Below, in pieces: positions 35,374 through 44,086 of a stretch of DNA of 53,774 bases. The DNA comes from Paracoccaceae bacterium (GTDB taxonomy: Bacteria > Pseudomonadota > Alphaproteobacteria > Rhodobacterales > Rhodobacteraceae), in NCBI GenBank assembly GCA_018607905.1, contig JABBAP010000041.1:1-53774 (forward strand). Direction: 5' to 3'. A program made the position numbers and the translations under genes. Within the stretch, counting starts at the first letter, position 1. The number at the start of each line of letters is the position of its first letter. Under the pieces are notes generated by a model, which worked only from the letters and a program-made list of their open reading frames with translations, had not been told where the DNA came from and searched no databases.

Positions 35374-36703
35374 TGGTTAATCCTTCCACCAGCAGGCTCG
35401 GGACAACACGGCTCAAATGGCTTCGTGCATCATTCGCAGCAATCATATTTTTCAACATATCGCGCAGGTTACCCGCCACAGTGCATTCATTTACTGGGCC
35501 AGTTACCGCGCCGTTTTCCACCCAAAACCCAGATGCCCCGCGCGAATAATCACCCGTGTTCGGATTAATGGTGGACCCGATCATCGACGTGATTATCAGC
35601 CCCGTTCCCATCTGCGCGATCAACTCATCGCGGCTATATTCGCCCTGCGTCAACGACAGGTTTCCCGAAGACGGTGATGGCGGTGATGAAACCCCACGGC
35701 TGGCATTGCCGGTGCTTTCCATCCCCAATTTTCGCGCTGTCCCCAGATCGAGCGTCCAACCCTGCAACACCCCATCCTTCACGATCATTCGCTGTGCCAC
35801 GGGCAGGCCTTCGCCGTCAAACGGACGGCTGCCAGCAACCCGCGCACGGTGGGGATTTTCAACAAGTGACATCCCGCTTGGCAAAACCTGCTCGCCCAGC
35901 GCGTCTTTCAGAAAGCTAGACCCACGCACAATCGCCGAACCGTTCACCGCCCCAACCAAATGCCCGATCAGGCTCGCGGCAATCCGCTCATCAAACAAAA
36001 CGGGATACGCACCCGTCGGTGGTCGCGTCGCGCCAGCGCGTGCAACCGCGCGTTCCCCTGCCAATTGCCCGATACTCGCAGCATCTGGCAGATCTGCGAA
36101 ATGGCTCCGTGCCTCGCCAGAATAATCCCGTTCCATCGTCAGGCCTTCGCCCGAAATGGCCACGCAAGATGTGGAATAGGAGCCGCGACGATACCCGCCG
36201 CGAAACCCGTTACTTCCCGCTAAAAACAACGATGTATCGCTGAAACCTGAACCAGCGCCTTGTGCCTTTGAAACACCTTCAACCGCCAAAGCAGCCGCTT
36301 CGGCCTCAATCGCCATGCGCTGCAAGTCTTCGGCTGCGGGCGCATCGCCACCATCAAACAGCTCCAGAGCGTCGACATCCCAATCCGTCGCCAATTGGCT
36401 CGGTTCAGCCAATCCACAGGTCGGGTCTTCTGGCGCTTCTTTGGCCATTGCAACGGCCCGTTCGGCCATCGTTGCGATGCTCACGGCGCAATCATCTGAA
36501 ATCGAAACACAGGCTTGGCGTGCGCCCATCAAAACACGCAGTCCCAGATCAATCCCCTCTGATCGCTCAGCATGTTCCAGCGCACCTTCGCGCACTTCTA
36601 TCGAAACGGATGTGCCTTTTGCGATCAACGTGTCGGCGGCATCCGCACCCGCACGTTTCGCCGCATCTAAAACCTGTTCTGCCAATTCTGCCAGCTTCGT
36701 CAT
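35360..36703 (-). CDS. pmbA: TldD/PmbA-family metalloprotease subunit
   Basis: A 447-residue protein of the TldD/PmbA family, in which TldD and PmbA (TldE) form a heterodimeric zinc protease that cleaves unfolded peptides and matures some RiPPs such as microcin B17. I start at ATG 36703 (MTKLAELAEQ), preceded by AGAAGG, rather than 36739. The TldD-type HExxxH zinc motif is absent, so it is the PmbA-like partner. Features are VSIEVREGALEHAERSEG and GASGFWVENG near the end. It overlaps the phosphatase gene by 14 bp. Confidence 0.9.
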   Translation of the reverse strand: MTKLAELAEQVLDAAKRAGADAADTLIAKGTSVSIEVREGALEHAERSEGIDLGLRVLMGARQACVSISDDCAVSIATMAERAVAMAKEAPEDPTCGLAEPSQLATDWDVDALELFDGGDAPAAEDLQRMAIEAEAAALAVEGVSKAQGAGSGFSDTSLFLAGSNGFRGGYRRGSYSTSCVAISGEGLTMERDYSGEARSHFADLPDAASIGQLAGERAVARAGATRPPTGAYPVLFDERIAASLIGHLVGAVNGSAIVRGSSFLKDALGEQVLPSGMSLVENPHRARVAGSRPFDGEGLPVAQRMIVKDGVLQGWTLDLGTARKLGMESTGNASRGVSSPPSPSSGNLSLTQGEYSRDELIAQMGTGLIITSMIGSTINPNTGDYSRGASGFWVENGAVTGPVNECTVAGNLRDMLKNMIAANDARSHLSRVVPSLLVEGLTIAGA

Positions 36704-36740
36704 GCTTTTATCCTTCTGATCCCGCCACCAATACGACAAA

Positions 36741-36764
36741 CGGCAGGGCTACAAAACCCTGCCG
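36741..36764 (-). terminator. Hairpin between DUF2125 gene and pmbA
   Basis: CGGCAGGG (36741-36748) and CCCTGCCG (36757-36764) are perfect 8-bp arms with an 8-nt loop. On the minus strand TTTG follows. It probably ends the DUF2125 transcript. Confidence 0.7.
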
Positions 36765-36790
36765 CGCATGTTTTAACGAACTAAAAACGG

Positions 36791-38233
36791 TTACTTTACG
36801 CGCTGCCCATTCGCGAGGATCGCACCGCCCTTTTTCATCTCGATCTTGGACGTCAGGTGATCGGTTCCGTCACCCCCTGGCACAGTGAACATGCCAGACA
36901 TCATCTTAACCATTTGCCCTTGTTGCTGTGGCACCAAACCCAGTGCAACCAACTTGTTCAACAGCCCAACGCCGCCTTTCAGATCAAGGTTCACTTCACC
37001 AACTGGCTCTGGCGGAAACTTGGAATTATCCAGCGTCGCAGCGCCCGTTCCATTGAAAGACGCCCCTGCGATTTTCAGCGTAATATCGTTGATTGTCACT
37101 TCTGAAATTTCGGCAGGCATACCACGTGCTTCGTCTATTTTCATCAGGTCGACCAGCCACTTAACCTTCGTTGTTAAATCAAGATTGAGGGTCGCTTTTT
37201 CCCGTGGCAGCGATCCTGTCGGATCAACCATGCCCCAAATTGTATCGGAGGCCTTAAGCCCGAAAAACCCAAGCTGAATCCGCGCATCTGCGGGTGTATC
37301 TGCTTGTGCCAACGGCATTTTCAGCGCCATCGTTGACTGATCCACGCCAATCTGAAACGGCGGCAACGGCAGGTCTTTCATCTTAACACTGTAATCAAAA
37401 TCATTGCCTGTGCCCTGCATCGCCAGCTCGCCGCCTTGAATACTGAATGACCCCGCACCACTGCCCGTCGTGCCTTCTACAAAGACCCGCGCATCTGGGG
37501 AATCCATGTCGATCGTCGAACTGGTGCTCCCCATCGAATAGGTCATCAACATATTGCGCGTGCCGTTAAACATTTGCTCCATGTTCTCTTGTGAAACCAG
37601 ATCAATATCAAACTCTGACGCAAGATTGTTGTACGCCGATACCATCGACATCTGCATATCTTTGTCATTCAGCGAATACGTCAAGTTTAGCCCTGCCGCC
37701 TTTGCAATCCCCTTGGAATTTCGAACATCCCCGCCTGTGTTTTGGTACTGTGCCACAACATCCGAAAACGCAAAATTCATCGTCAGGCTAGGCGCGGCTG
37801 TGGTGGCCAGCATGTTCAGGGCAGCTGCGGAAAAATCATGATTGCGCGCATCTTTTGTGCCCGAAATGATATGCGTCATCTCCCCAAGGGTCATAATCAT
37901 GTCCATCGCTGGCTGCTCGCCTTTGGGATCAATCTTAAAACTCACTGATTTTGGGTAGGTCATGGAAACCTTATCGCCGCCAATTTCCTCTGCACGAATA
38001 AAGGCGATTTTATACTCCCCCTCATTTTGTGGCGTGGTCATCGTCACGTCTTTCCACTCAACCGTGCCACCAGAAACCGTTTTCGCCCCCAATGCAACGA
38101 CCACACCCGAAGCTGCCATTTCGCTCACATATTCCTGCACCACCTCCTCTGCCAAGGCCTGTGCAAACACGGGCGATGCAAATGAACTGGCCAGCAAAAC
38201 GACCAAAGAAAACTGATTTTTATAAAATGACAT
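36791..38233 (-). CDS. DUF2125 family exported protein
   Basis: A 480-residue protein; I start at ATG 38233 (MSFYKNQFSL), with GGAGG just before it. A signal peptide (SLVVLLASSFASPVFA) exports it. The rest is beta-rich and polar, with LPLPPFQIGVDQSTMALKMPLA near the middle and a glycine-rich end. DUF2125 proteins are common in Rhodobacteraceae and have no known function. The layout resembles periplasmic AsmA-like or lipid-contact proteins, but that is only an impression. It is divergent from the amidinotransferase gene. Confidence 0.8.
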   Translation of the reverse strand: MSFYKNQFSLVVLLASSFASPVFAQALAEEVVQEYVSEMAASGVVVALGAKTVSGGTVEWKDVTMTTPQNEGEYKIAFIRAEEIGGDKVSMTYPKSVSFKIDPKGEQPAMDMIMTLGEMTHIISGTKDARNHDFSAAALNMLATTAAPSLTMNFAFSDVVAQYQNTGGDVRNSKGIAKAAGLNLTYSLNDKDMQMSMVSAYNNLASEFDIDLVSQENMEQMFNGTRNMLMTYSMGSTSSTIDMDSPDARVFVEGTTGSGAGSFSIQGGELAMQGTGNDFDYSVKMKDLPLPPFQIGVDQSTMALKMPLAQADTPADARIQLGFFGLKASDTIWGMVDPTGSLPREKATLNLDLTTKVKWLVDLMKIDEARGMPAEISEVTINDITLKIAGASFNGTGAATLDNSKFPPEPVGEVNLDLKGGVGLLNKLVALGLVPQQQGQMVKMMSGMFTVPGGDGTDHLTSKIEMKKGGAILANGQRVK

Positions 38234-38384
38234 AACGCCTCCAATAGAAAGATAAGTAGCGTGAAAACCACGACACCCGCCAAGGTGCAATACCCGATAG
38301 CATTTCACAAAAAGAATCCCGTTGCAATTTAACGCATCTTCCTATTTCTGGCAGTGACGAATTTCACTAGGGGAAACATGAAAA

Positions 38385-39506
38385 ATGGCATGGTCTGCAG
38401 ATAAAACCGAAGTCAAAAGCTGGAACGAATGGGATCCTTTGCGCCACGTGATCGTGGGCCGCGCCGATGATTGCCACATCCCACCCGCAGAACCTGCGCT
38501 CGATGCCAAAGTCCCCGAAGATTCCGACATGCGCGGTCAATGGGGCCGTCGCCCGCAAGAAACCATCGACAAAGCAAATGAGCTGTTGGACAATTTCGCA
38601 GGCCTACTGGAAAAGCGCGGCATCCGCGTGGATCGCCCAACCCCCACAGATTTCGCACTTCCCGCGACAACACCCGATTTCCACACCGAAAGCCAGTTCG
38701 GCTGCATGCCACCCCGCGATGTGCTGCTTACGGTTGGCCATGAAATTCTAGAAGCAACGATGTCCTATCGTTGCCGCTGGTTTGAATATCTGTGTTACCG
38801 CCCGCTGATGCAGCAGTATTGGGAAGAAGACACCAACTTCCGCCACGAAGCCGCGCCAAAACCGCGCCTAACCGATGCGGATTATCACCCCGATTACCTG
38901 TCTGAAAAAATCGGCGACACGAAACGCCTTGAATGGGCCGCCAAGAAATTCTTCGTCACCACAGAAGAAGAACCGCTTTTCGATGCCGCAGATGTTTTGC
39001 GTTTTGGCAAAGACCTTGTCGTGCAGCACGGCTTTACGACAAACCTCAAAGGCATCGAATGGCTGCGTCGCCACTTCCCCGATCACCGCGTTCACACTGT
39101 GAATTTTCCGGGTGATCCGTACCCGATCCACATCGACGCGACCTTTACACCGCTGCGCCCGGGCCTGATCTTGAACAACCCACAGCGCCGCCTGCCCGAG
39201 GAACAACGTAAGATGTTCAACGACAACGGCTGGGAAATTGTTGATGCGGCACAACCCGCGCACAACGCCCCGCCGCCACTGTGTTATTCCTCAACATGGC
39301 TGTCGATGAACGTCCTCGCGCTCGATCCAAAAACCGTCTGCGTCGAAGCATCCGAAGTCTATCAACAAGACCAATTCGATAAACTCGGCCTCGAAGTCAT
39401 CCCAGTAGAACTCCGCGACGCCTACGCCTTTGGCGGCGGCCTGCACTGCTGCACCGCCGATGTATACCGCGAAGGCGACTGCGAAGATTACTTCCCAAAT
39501 ATGTAA
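38385..39506 (+). CDS. Glycine-amidinotransferase-like (AGAT family) enzyme
   Basis: A 373-residue enzyme that closely follows vertebrate L-arginine:glycine amidinotransferase. It has FDAADVLRFGKDLVVQ with the catalytic Asp (D203), DPYPIHIDATF with the catalytic His (H249), STWLSMNVL, and GGGLHCCTADV with the nucleophile Cys (C355). It would move an amidino group from arginine to an amine, for example to make guanidinoacetate. Acceptors other than glycine occur in this family (cyanobacterial toxin enzymes CyrA and SxtG), so the product is open. The gene is monocistronic with its own terminator. No guanidinoacetate methyltransferase is nearby. Confidence 0.9.
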   Translation: MAWSADKTEVKSWNEWDPLRHVIVGRADDCHIPPAEPALDAKVPEDSDMRGQWGRRPQETIDKANELLDNFAGLLEKRGIRVDRPTPTDFALPATTPDFHTESQFGCMPPRDVLLTVGHEILEATMSYRCRWFEYLCYRPLMQQYWEEDTNFRHEAAPKPRLTDADYHPDYLSEKIGDTKRLEWAAKKFFVTTEEEPLFDAADVLRFGKDLVVQHGFTTNLKGIEWLRRHFPDHRVHTVNFPGDPYPIHIDATFTPLRPGLILNNPQRRLPEEQRKMFNDNGWEIVDAAQPAHNAPPPLCYSSTWLSMNVLALDPKTVCVEASEVYQQDQFDKLGLEVIPVELRDAYAFGGGLHCCTADVYREGDCEDYFPNM

Positions 39507-39513
39507 TTTGTAG

Positions 39514-39538
39514 GGTGCGCATTCATTGCGCACCTTTT
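39514..39538 (+). terminator. Terminator after the amidinotransferase gene
   Basis: GGTGCGCA (39514-39521), loop TTCAT and TGCGCACC (39527-39534) form a perfect stem followed by TTTT. It starts 8 bp after the stop codon. Confidence 0.92.
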
Positions 39539-39573
39539 ACCCATGGGTTTTAGGTAAGGCCTCGACTTAAAAC

Positions 39574-40155
39574 TTACATATTGGCCAATGCAGTCTCTGC
39601 TGAAATGACAGCGTATTTCCAATACCGAATTGGGCTTGCTGCTGCGGGCGTACCCAAACCAAAGTAGGCGGCCCAATTGGCTTGATATGCAGCAACTGTG
39701 TCTCCAGCCCCCACCAATGCCGTTAGCATGGTCGTGAATTCGTCTGAGTTTCTGTTGTTCTTGTACCGCCCAGGCGCGGCCGTAGCGGCAGGCGCAACTC
39801 GGTCGAGATAGTTTCCCAGCGTATAATTTACACCGCCTGCGGCGCTATATGACATCAAAACGCAGTACCTTCGCGCACCCGCAGTGCTTAAATCGTACCA
39901 CGGTATCACCGAAAAATGGTGTAGGGGGTTTTCCATTTGAAAATGCCACAAAGCGACTTGTGATTGTGTGTTCGATATCGACAGCGCTGCTGGAATATCG
40001 GCGGGCGCTGCAATGAGCGTTCCTGCGCCCAAGTCCGTCTGCGCACTACCGTACATTCGCGCTGAAAGCGCTCCGTAACACTGCGCGCAGTCGCTTATAC
40101 CCCTCAGTGCACCATCGTTTTCAATCACTTGGATAACATCAATACCACTTGCCAT
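39574..40155 (-). CDS. Unrecognised protein of 193 residues
   Basis: I do not recognise a family. The sequence is rich in Ala, Ser, Asn and aromatic residues. It has a CAQC pair near residue 24 (SDCAQCYG), ALWHFQMENPLHHFSVIPWYD in the middle with three His, and a Tyr/Asn-rich central part (GGVNYTLGNYLDR, RYKNNRNSDEF). There is no signal peptide or membrane span. Composition is unlike its neighbours and the upstream 100 bp are very A/T-rich, so it may be acquired. The conserved-looking Cys/His content could mean an enzyme or metal site. Confidence 0.6.
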   Translation of the reverse strand: MASGIDVIQVIENDGALRGISDCAQCYGALSARMYGSAQTDLGAGTLIAAPADIPAALSISNTQSQVALWHFQMENPLHHFSVIPWYDLSTAGARRYCVLMSYSAAGGVNYTLGNYLDRVAPAATAAPGRYKNNRNSDEFTTMLTALVGAGDTVAAYQANWAAYFGLGTPAAASPIRYWKYAVISAETALANM

Positions 40156-40254
40156 ATCAAAACCTCAATAAATTCTATTAATGATAAAAGTTTGACACGA
40201 AAATCGATATTTTTCAAGTTAAAGTAGAGTAATTCTACCAACCAAACTTTGTTG

Positions 40255-40502
40255 ATGCCCACCGGCTACCGCAAAAGTATTCGTCAGAAATGGCGTAAAG
40301 AAATCCATGCCATCCTTGCTGATCACACCCGCGTTTCAGCCTTGTAATCCCAACAATCTACCGTGCTGGCCCGCTGCGGCTGTCGTTATTTTCGACCATC
40401 GCACAATTTGGAACAGCCGAAGACCTCACGCTTGGTGACCTAAAAATCGAGCTGTTTTTCCCTGCCGATGCTGAAACTGTAGAGGCCCTAAAAGCCCTAT
40501 AA
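40255..40502 (+). pseudogene. Small gene broken by a frameshift
   Basis: From ATG 40255 a basic stretch (MPTGYRKSIRQKWRKEIHAI) runs to a stop at about 40345. An overlapping second frame then reads on without a stop from about 40335 as FSLVIPTIYRAGPLRL, continues FSTIAQFGTAEDLTLGDLKI and ends with TAA at 40500-40502. Both pieces look coding, and together they would give about 82 residues. One added or lost base near 40330-40345 would join them. I do not recognise the family. Sequencing error cannot be excluded. Confidence 0.45.
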
Positions 40503-40592
40503 TTTCCAAAATCCTTCCCTGAAACCTCAGGTTGTGATATTCAGCCCCCATTGAATACAAATTTTTTCGAACTCATTTCAGGGGGCAACCTA

Positions 40593-41930
40593 ATGGCAAT
40601 CCGTTTTTCAGACCGCAAAACCCAGCGATTCTATTTTCATGATGCTGACCAAAACAAAGACCGATCTTACGTTCTTATTTACGGCGACGAGGTGGACACC
40701 TCGAGCGGCTCTAACCACATGGGCGCGGGTCACACACCCGTCACCTATCGGGGCCGAAAAGGTGCGCTAAAGAACTATAAAATCGACGGTACCCAACAAG
40801 CGGCCCTCAGCAAAACCCGCGCCCTAGAAACCTATTTCCTCGATGTAGGCCAAGGCGACGCCGCATTTGTTGTCACCCCCAACAACACCAAAATCCTGAT
40901 CGACGGCGGCCTGTCTCGCTCTACCGCTGAATTTCTGATCTGGAAATACCGCCTCGACGAAGACAACACGCTCACCATCAACCACCTATTTTTGTCCCAC
41001 GCCGATGCGGATCACGTGGCCGGGCTGATCCCGATCTTAAACCACCCCAAAATCACCGTTGAACACGTTTGGCACAACGGCATCGGCCTGTACGATAGCG
41101 GCCATAACGAGGCGCTGGGCACAGTCACAAACGGCCACCTGATCACTACGCACGACACCGTTGCCAATCTAGCGGGCGAGGACCTAACCCACACTTTCAC
41201 CAAATGGATAGACGCCATCACGACGCAAGGCGCCAGCTATCACGCGCTCGATCAATCGATGGGTGATGTCGATGTCGGCGATCCAGCGATCCGCATGGAA
41301 ATCATCGGCCCATTGAAAGAACCGAACGGCAGTTTCAAATGGCTCAAGGGAAAATCCCACACCATCAACGGCCACTCCTTGATGCTGCGCCTGCACCACG
41401 GCCATGCGCGGTTCCTGTTTTCAGGCGACAGCAATGTCGAAGGCGGCGAACACCATTTGGAACATCCAGGTGCCGCGTTAAAACTCGACTCTCACGTCTT
41501 CAAAACACCCCACCACGGCAGCCACGAATACCACTTTCCGTTCCTGCAGGCCGTGCGCCCGCTCATTTCCGTCGTATCCTCGGGCGATAGCCCCGATCAC
41601 GGCCACCCGCGCGCCAGCTTCCTCGGGGCAATCGGTGCAGCGGGCCGCATCGCAGGCGATCACCTGCTATTTTCCACAGAAATCGCTGCAACCTTTTCGG
41701 AAACGGGCGATGCACCCGTCGATGAACCAGCCCCAGATGCCGACGCTGATCCCGATCTGATGTACTCGTCCTCGGCGCTCAATTCGCAAGCACACGCGCG
41801 GTTCAAAAAGAAACTTTCAGGCATCATCAACGTGCGCTCAGACAGCAAATCGCTTTATGCCGCGCGGCGTGTCACGGCCAGCTACCAGTGGGAATCCTAC
41901 GACCCGATCGACGTCACCAAAGTAACCTAA
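40593..41930 (+). CDS. Soluble ComEC-type metallo-beta-lactamase-fold hydrolase
   Basis: A 445-residue protein; I start at ATG 40593 (MAIRFSDRKT), with AGGGGG ahead, rather than 40551. An 80-residue N-terminal beta-rich part precedes an MBL domain: TYFLDVGQGDAAFVV, LFLSHADADHVAGL (HxDxDH metal motif), FLFSGDSN and KTPHHGSHEY. This order is that of the C-terminal domain of ComEC and related competence hydrolases, but there are no membrane segments. A 90-residue tail follows with an acidic linker (DEPAPDADADPDL). Such free-standing proteins may be nucleases or phosphodiesterases, some linked to defence. It follows a frameshifted small gene. Confidence 0.82.
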   Translation: MAIRFSDRKTQRFYFHDADQNKDRSYVLIYGDEVDTSSGSNHMGAGHTPVTYRGRKGALKNYKIDGTQQAALSKTRALETYFLDVGQGDAAFVVTPNNTKILIDGGLSRSTAEFLIWKYRLDEDNTLTINHLFLSHADADHVAGLIPILNHPKITVEHVWHNGIGLYDSGHNEALGTVTNGHLITTHDTVANLAGEDLTHTFTKWIDAITTQGASYHALDQSMGDVDVGDPAIRMEIIGPLKEPNGSFKWLKGKSHTINGHSLMLRLHHGHARFLFSGDSNVEGGEHHLEHPGAALKLDSHVFKTPHHGSHEYHFPFLQAVRPLISVVSSGDSPDHGHPRASFLGAIGAAGRIAGDHLLFSTEIAATFSETGDAPVDEPAPDADADPDLMYSSSALNSQAHARFKKKLSGIINVRSDSKSLYAARRVTASYQWESYDPIDVTKVT

Positions 41931-42673
41931 ACAGGCACACTCCGCCCGATCACCCAACCGTCTTGGCGCAACCAACGCCGCAGGGGGCTGAACACCACGA
42001 CGAACGCGATCCAGAAGCTCAGCAAACACCAAACGGCGGGCTGTTCGTGGATATTATCCGTCAGCAGCGCCGCCAAAACAGGGCCGACCAAATACTGCAC
42101 AGCGGTAATTTTCCACGCGCCGTAAACCAACGGCGCGATGAAAACCATGATCGAATAGGGCACCAGCGCATTCGGGAACCAGCGCACAATCGGGTTCCAG
42201 TGATCCGCAAACCCATTGCCCCACCCGTTGAACGGAAACTGCCACGCCAAATGCCAATTGCCCGAAAACGTGCAAAAATCTAGCCCACACATCGCGCGAT
42301 GCCCCGCGCAAACCTCGCCCCCCGTCACAGGGCGCAATTGCAAAAACATCAAAATCGCCGCCACCGCGCAGGCACCATAAACCCAGCCCTGCACCCGTTG
42401 GCGCACATCATCCGACACGAAATGCAGCGCCAACGCATTGAAAAAGAACGGGTGAAACATCAGATGCGCAAAACTCAACCGGCTGACCCACAGATTTTCG
42501 GACTGCCCGCATTGATCAATCGAGCCGTAGGACACAGCCTGCAAAACCTCCATCCCGCTAAAAAATCCCAGCGTCAGCCACAGCGCTTTTGGTTGCCCGC
42601 GAAACGCAGCAAACCCCGTGATCCCAATTCCAGCGACCGCAAAAACAGCGGACGCTTCAGCGCTCCAACACAT
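41927..42673 (-). CDS. Multi-pass membrane protein of unknown function (DUF5765/DUF6629-like)
   Basis: A 248-residue protein with about seven hydrophobic helices. The start MCWSAEASAVFAVAGIG and the following LWLTLGFFSGMEVLQAVSYGSIDQC resemble a family of bacterial proteins that open with MCW/MCF and a conserved EVLQ stretch. Several Cys and His residues (DQCGQ, GGEVCAGHRAMCGLDFC, NWHLAW) face the membrane region. No function is known. The 3' end overlaps the metallo-hydrolase gene by 4 bp in convergent orientation. Confidence 0.7.
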   Translation of the reverse strand: MCWSAEASAVFAVAGIGITGFAAFRGQPKALWLTLGFFSGMEVLQAVSYGSIDQCGQSENLWVSRLSFAHLMFHPFFFNALALHFVSDDVRQRVQGWVYGACAVAAILMFLQLRPVTGGEVCAGHRAMCGLDFCTFSGNWHLAWQFPFNGWGNGFADHWNPIVRWFPNALVPYSIMVFIAPLVYGAWKITAVQYLVGPVLAALLTDNIHEQPAVWCLLSFWIAFVVVFSPLRRWLRQDGWVIGRSVPV

Positions 42674-42823
42674 GATAAATTCCTGAACTCAATTCGTACG
42701 CCAATCTTAATCCAGTGGAAAAATCACGTCCATCGGTTTTGGTTGGGCTGCGCAAAATCGGCAAGAACCTTGCACATCAAATGAAAACAAACCAAAGTTG
42801 CCTGAAAAACAGGAGACTTCAAA

Positions 42824-43081
42824 ATGGGTATCACCAGCATTATCGTTCTACTAATTGTCGGCGCCGTCGCAGGTTGGCTGGCAGGCCAAATCGTCAAGGG
42901 CTTCGGCTTTGGCCTTGTGGGCAATATCGTGGTCGGCATCGTCGGCGCATTTGTCGCCTCGTTTATCCTGCCTAAAATCGGCCTTGCTATTGGCGGCGGG
43001 TTGATCGGCAACATCATCAACGCCACAATCGGCGCTGTGATCTTGCTGTTTCTGCTTCGTTTGGTGCGCAAAGGCACCTAA
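42824..43081 (+). CDS. GlsB/YeaQ/YmgE family membrane protein
   Basis: An 85-residue protein with three glycine-rich helices (about 4-22, 28-48 and 56-78). GAVAGWLAGQIVKGFGFGLVGNIVVGIVGAFV is the transglycosylase-associated-protein signature. Members respond to general or acid stress; mechanism is unknown. A ribosome site (AGGAG) precedes ATG. The TauD-type gene starts 3 bp after its stop, but joint function is not obvious. Confidence 0.9.
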   Translation: MGITSIIVLLIVGAVAGWLAGQIVKGFGFGLVGNIVVGIVGAFVASFILPKIGLAIGGGLIGNIINATIGAVILLFLLRLVRKGT

Positions 43082-43084
43082 CAC

Positions 43085-43915
43085 ATGGCCCCCATCGTCA
43101 CCCCGATGACAGGAACCGTCGGCGCAGAAATCACCGGCGCAGATGTGCGCAACGACGCCCATTGGCCGATCATCCGCCAAGCCTTCGTCGATCATTCCGT
43201 TATCACCATCCGCGCCCAAGACATCACGCCAGACGATCACCTTGCGTTTGCACGGCGCTGGGGCGACATCAACGTGAACCGCTTTTTCAAGGCGCTCGAC
43301 ACCCATCCAAACGTCGCCGTTGTTTTGAAAGAAGCAGATCAAACAACCGCGATTGGCGAGATGTGGCACACCGATCATTCCTACGACACGGCCCCTGCCA
43401 TGTGCTCGATTCTGCACGCGATTGAATTGCCGGCCTATGGCGGCGACACCTGCTTTTCCTCGCAATACGCAGCCTACAACGCGCTGTCAGACCCGATGAA
43501 AACTTTCCTTGGCGGGCTAAGCGCGTGGCACTCCTCCCGCCATGCCTTCGGTGCTGCGACGCTGGACCACGAACAGGCCAAGGGCGGACGGCTTAACAAC
43601 CAAGAAAACGCCACCCAAGACGCGCTGCACCCCGTTGTCATCACCCACCCGCTGTCAGGGCGCAAAGCCCTTTACGTGAACCCAGATTTCACCACACACA
43701 TCGAAGGATTGGCCAAAGCCGAATCCACCGCCCTGCTGTCGTTCCTGTACACCCACTGCCAAAACCCCGATTACCAATGCCGCGTCCGCTGGCAACAAGA
43801 CGACATAACCATGTGGGACAACCGCGCCCTCTGGCATAAAGCAATCAACGACTACGCTGGCCACCGCCGCTACATGCACAGAGTAACGGTCGAGGGATCT
43901 GTGTTGAACCGATAA
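43085..43915 (+). CDS. TauD/TfdA-family Fe(II)/2-oxoglutarate dioxygenase
   Basis: A 276-residue non-heme iron oxygenase. The metal ligands are His and Asp in EMWHTDHSY and the distal His in RALWHKAINDY. The 2-oxoglutarate Arg is in RRYMHRVTV. Family members hydroxylate taurine (releasing sulfite), 2,4-D or alkyl sulfates. The presence of xsc makes a sulfonate substrate attractive, but no sulfonate ABC transporter is adjacent and the substrate residues cannot be read with confidence. Confidence 0.88.
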   Translation: MAPIVTPMTGTVGAEITGADVRNDAHWPIIRQAFVDHSVITIRAQDITPDDHLAFARRWGDINVNRFFKALDTHPNVAVVLKEADQTTAIGEMWHTDHSYDTAPAMCSILHAIELPAYGGDTCFSSQYAAYNALSDPMKTFLGGLSAWHSSRHAFGAATLDHEQAKGGRLNNQENATQDALHPVVITHPLSGRKALYVNPDFTTHIEGLAKAESTALLSFLYTHCQNPDYQCRVRWQQDDITMWDNRALWHKAINDYAGHRRYMHRVTVEGSVLNR

Positions 43916-43961
43916 CTGAGGTGGCTTGGAGACCGGATTGTTGGTTTTCCGCGATCCACTA

Positions 43962-43988
43962 AATGTCAGCTTTTGACGCTATGACATT
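43962..43988. promoter_or_regulatory. Inverted repeat upstream of the DegT-family gene
   Basis: AATGTCA (43962-43968) and TGACATT (43982-43988) are perfect 7-bp arms in the 171-bp gap before the aminotransferase gene. It could be the terminator-side hairpin of the dioxygenase gene or an operator. The surrounding DNA is A/T-rich. Confidence 0.4.
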
Positions 43989-44086
43989 CATGGTGTTTCT
44001 TAGTACCTCTTGGTATCAAGGTGAAAAAACGCACCTACTTTTGGTCGTGCTTAACAATTCAATCGAACTAAATGTAAGATGGTAAT

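Noticed and set aside
35360-36703. RiPP maturation locus
   Set aside because: PmbA/TldD genes are housekeeping in many bacteria; no precursor peptide or modifying enzyme is beside it.
38385-41930. Guanidino-toxin biosynthesis cluster
   Set aside because: No polyketide, peptide synthetase or tailoring genes accompany the amidinotransferase.
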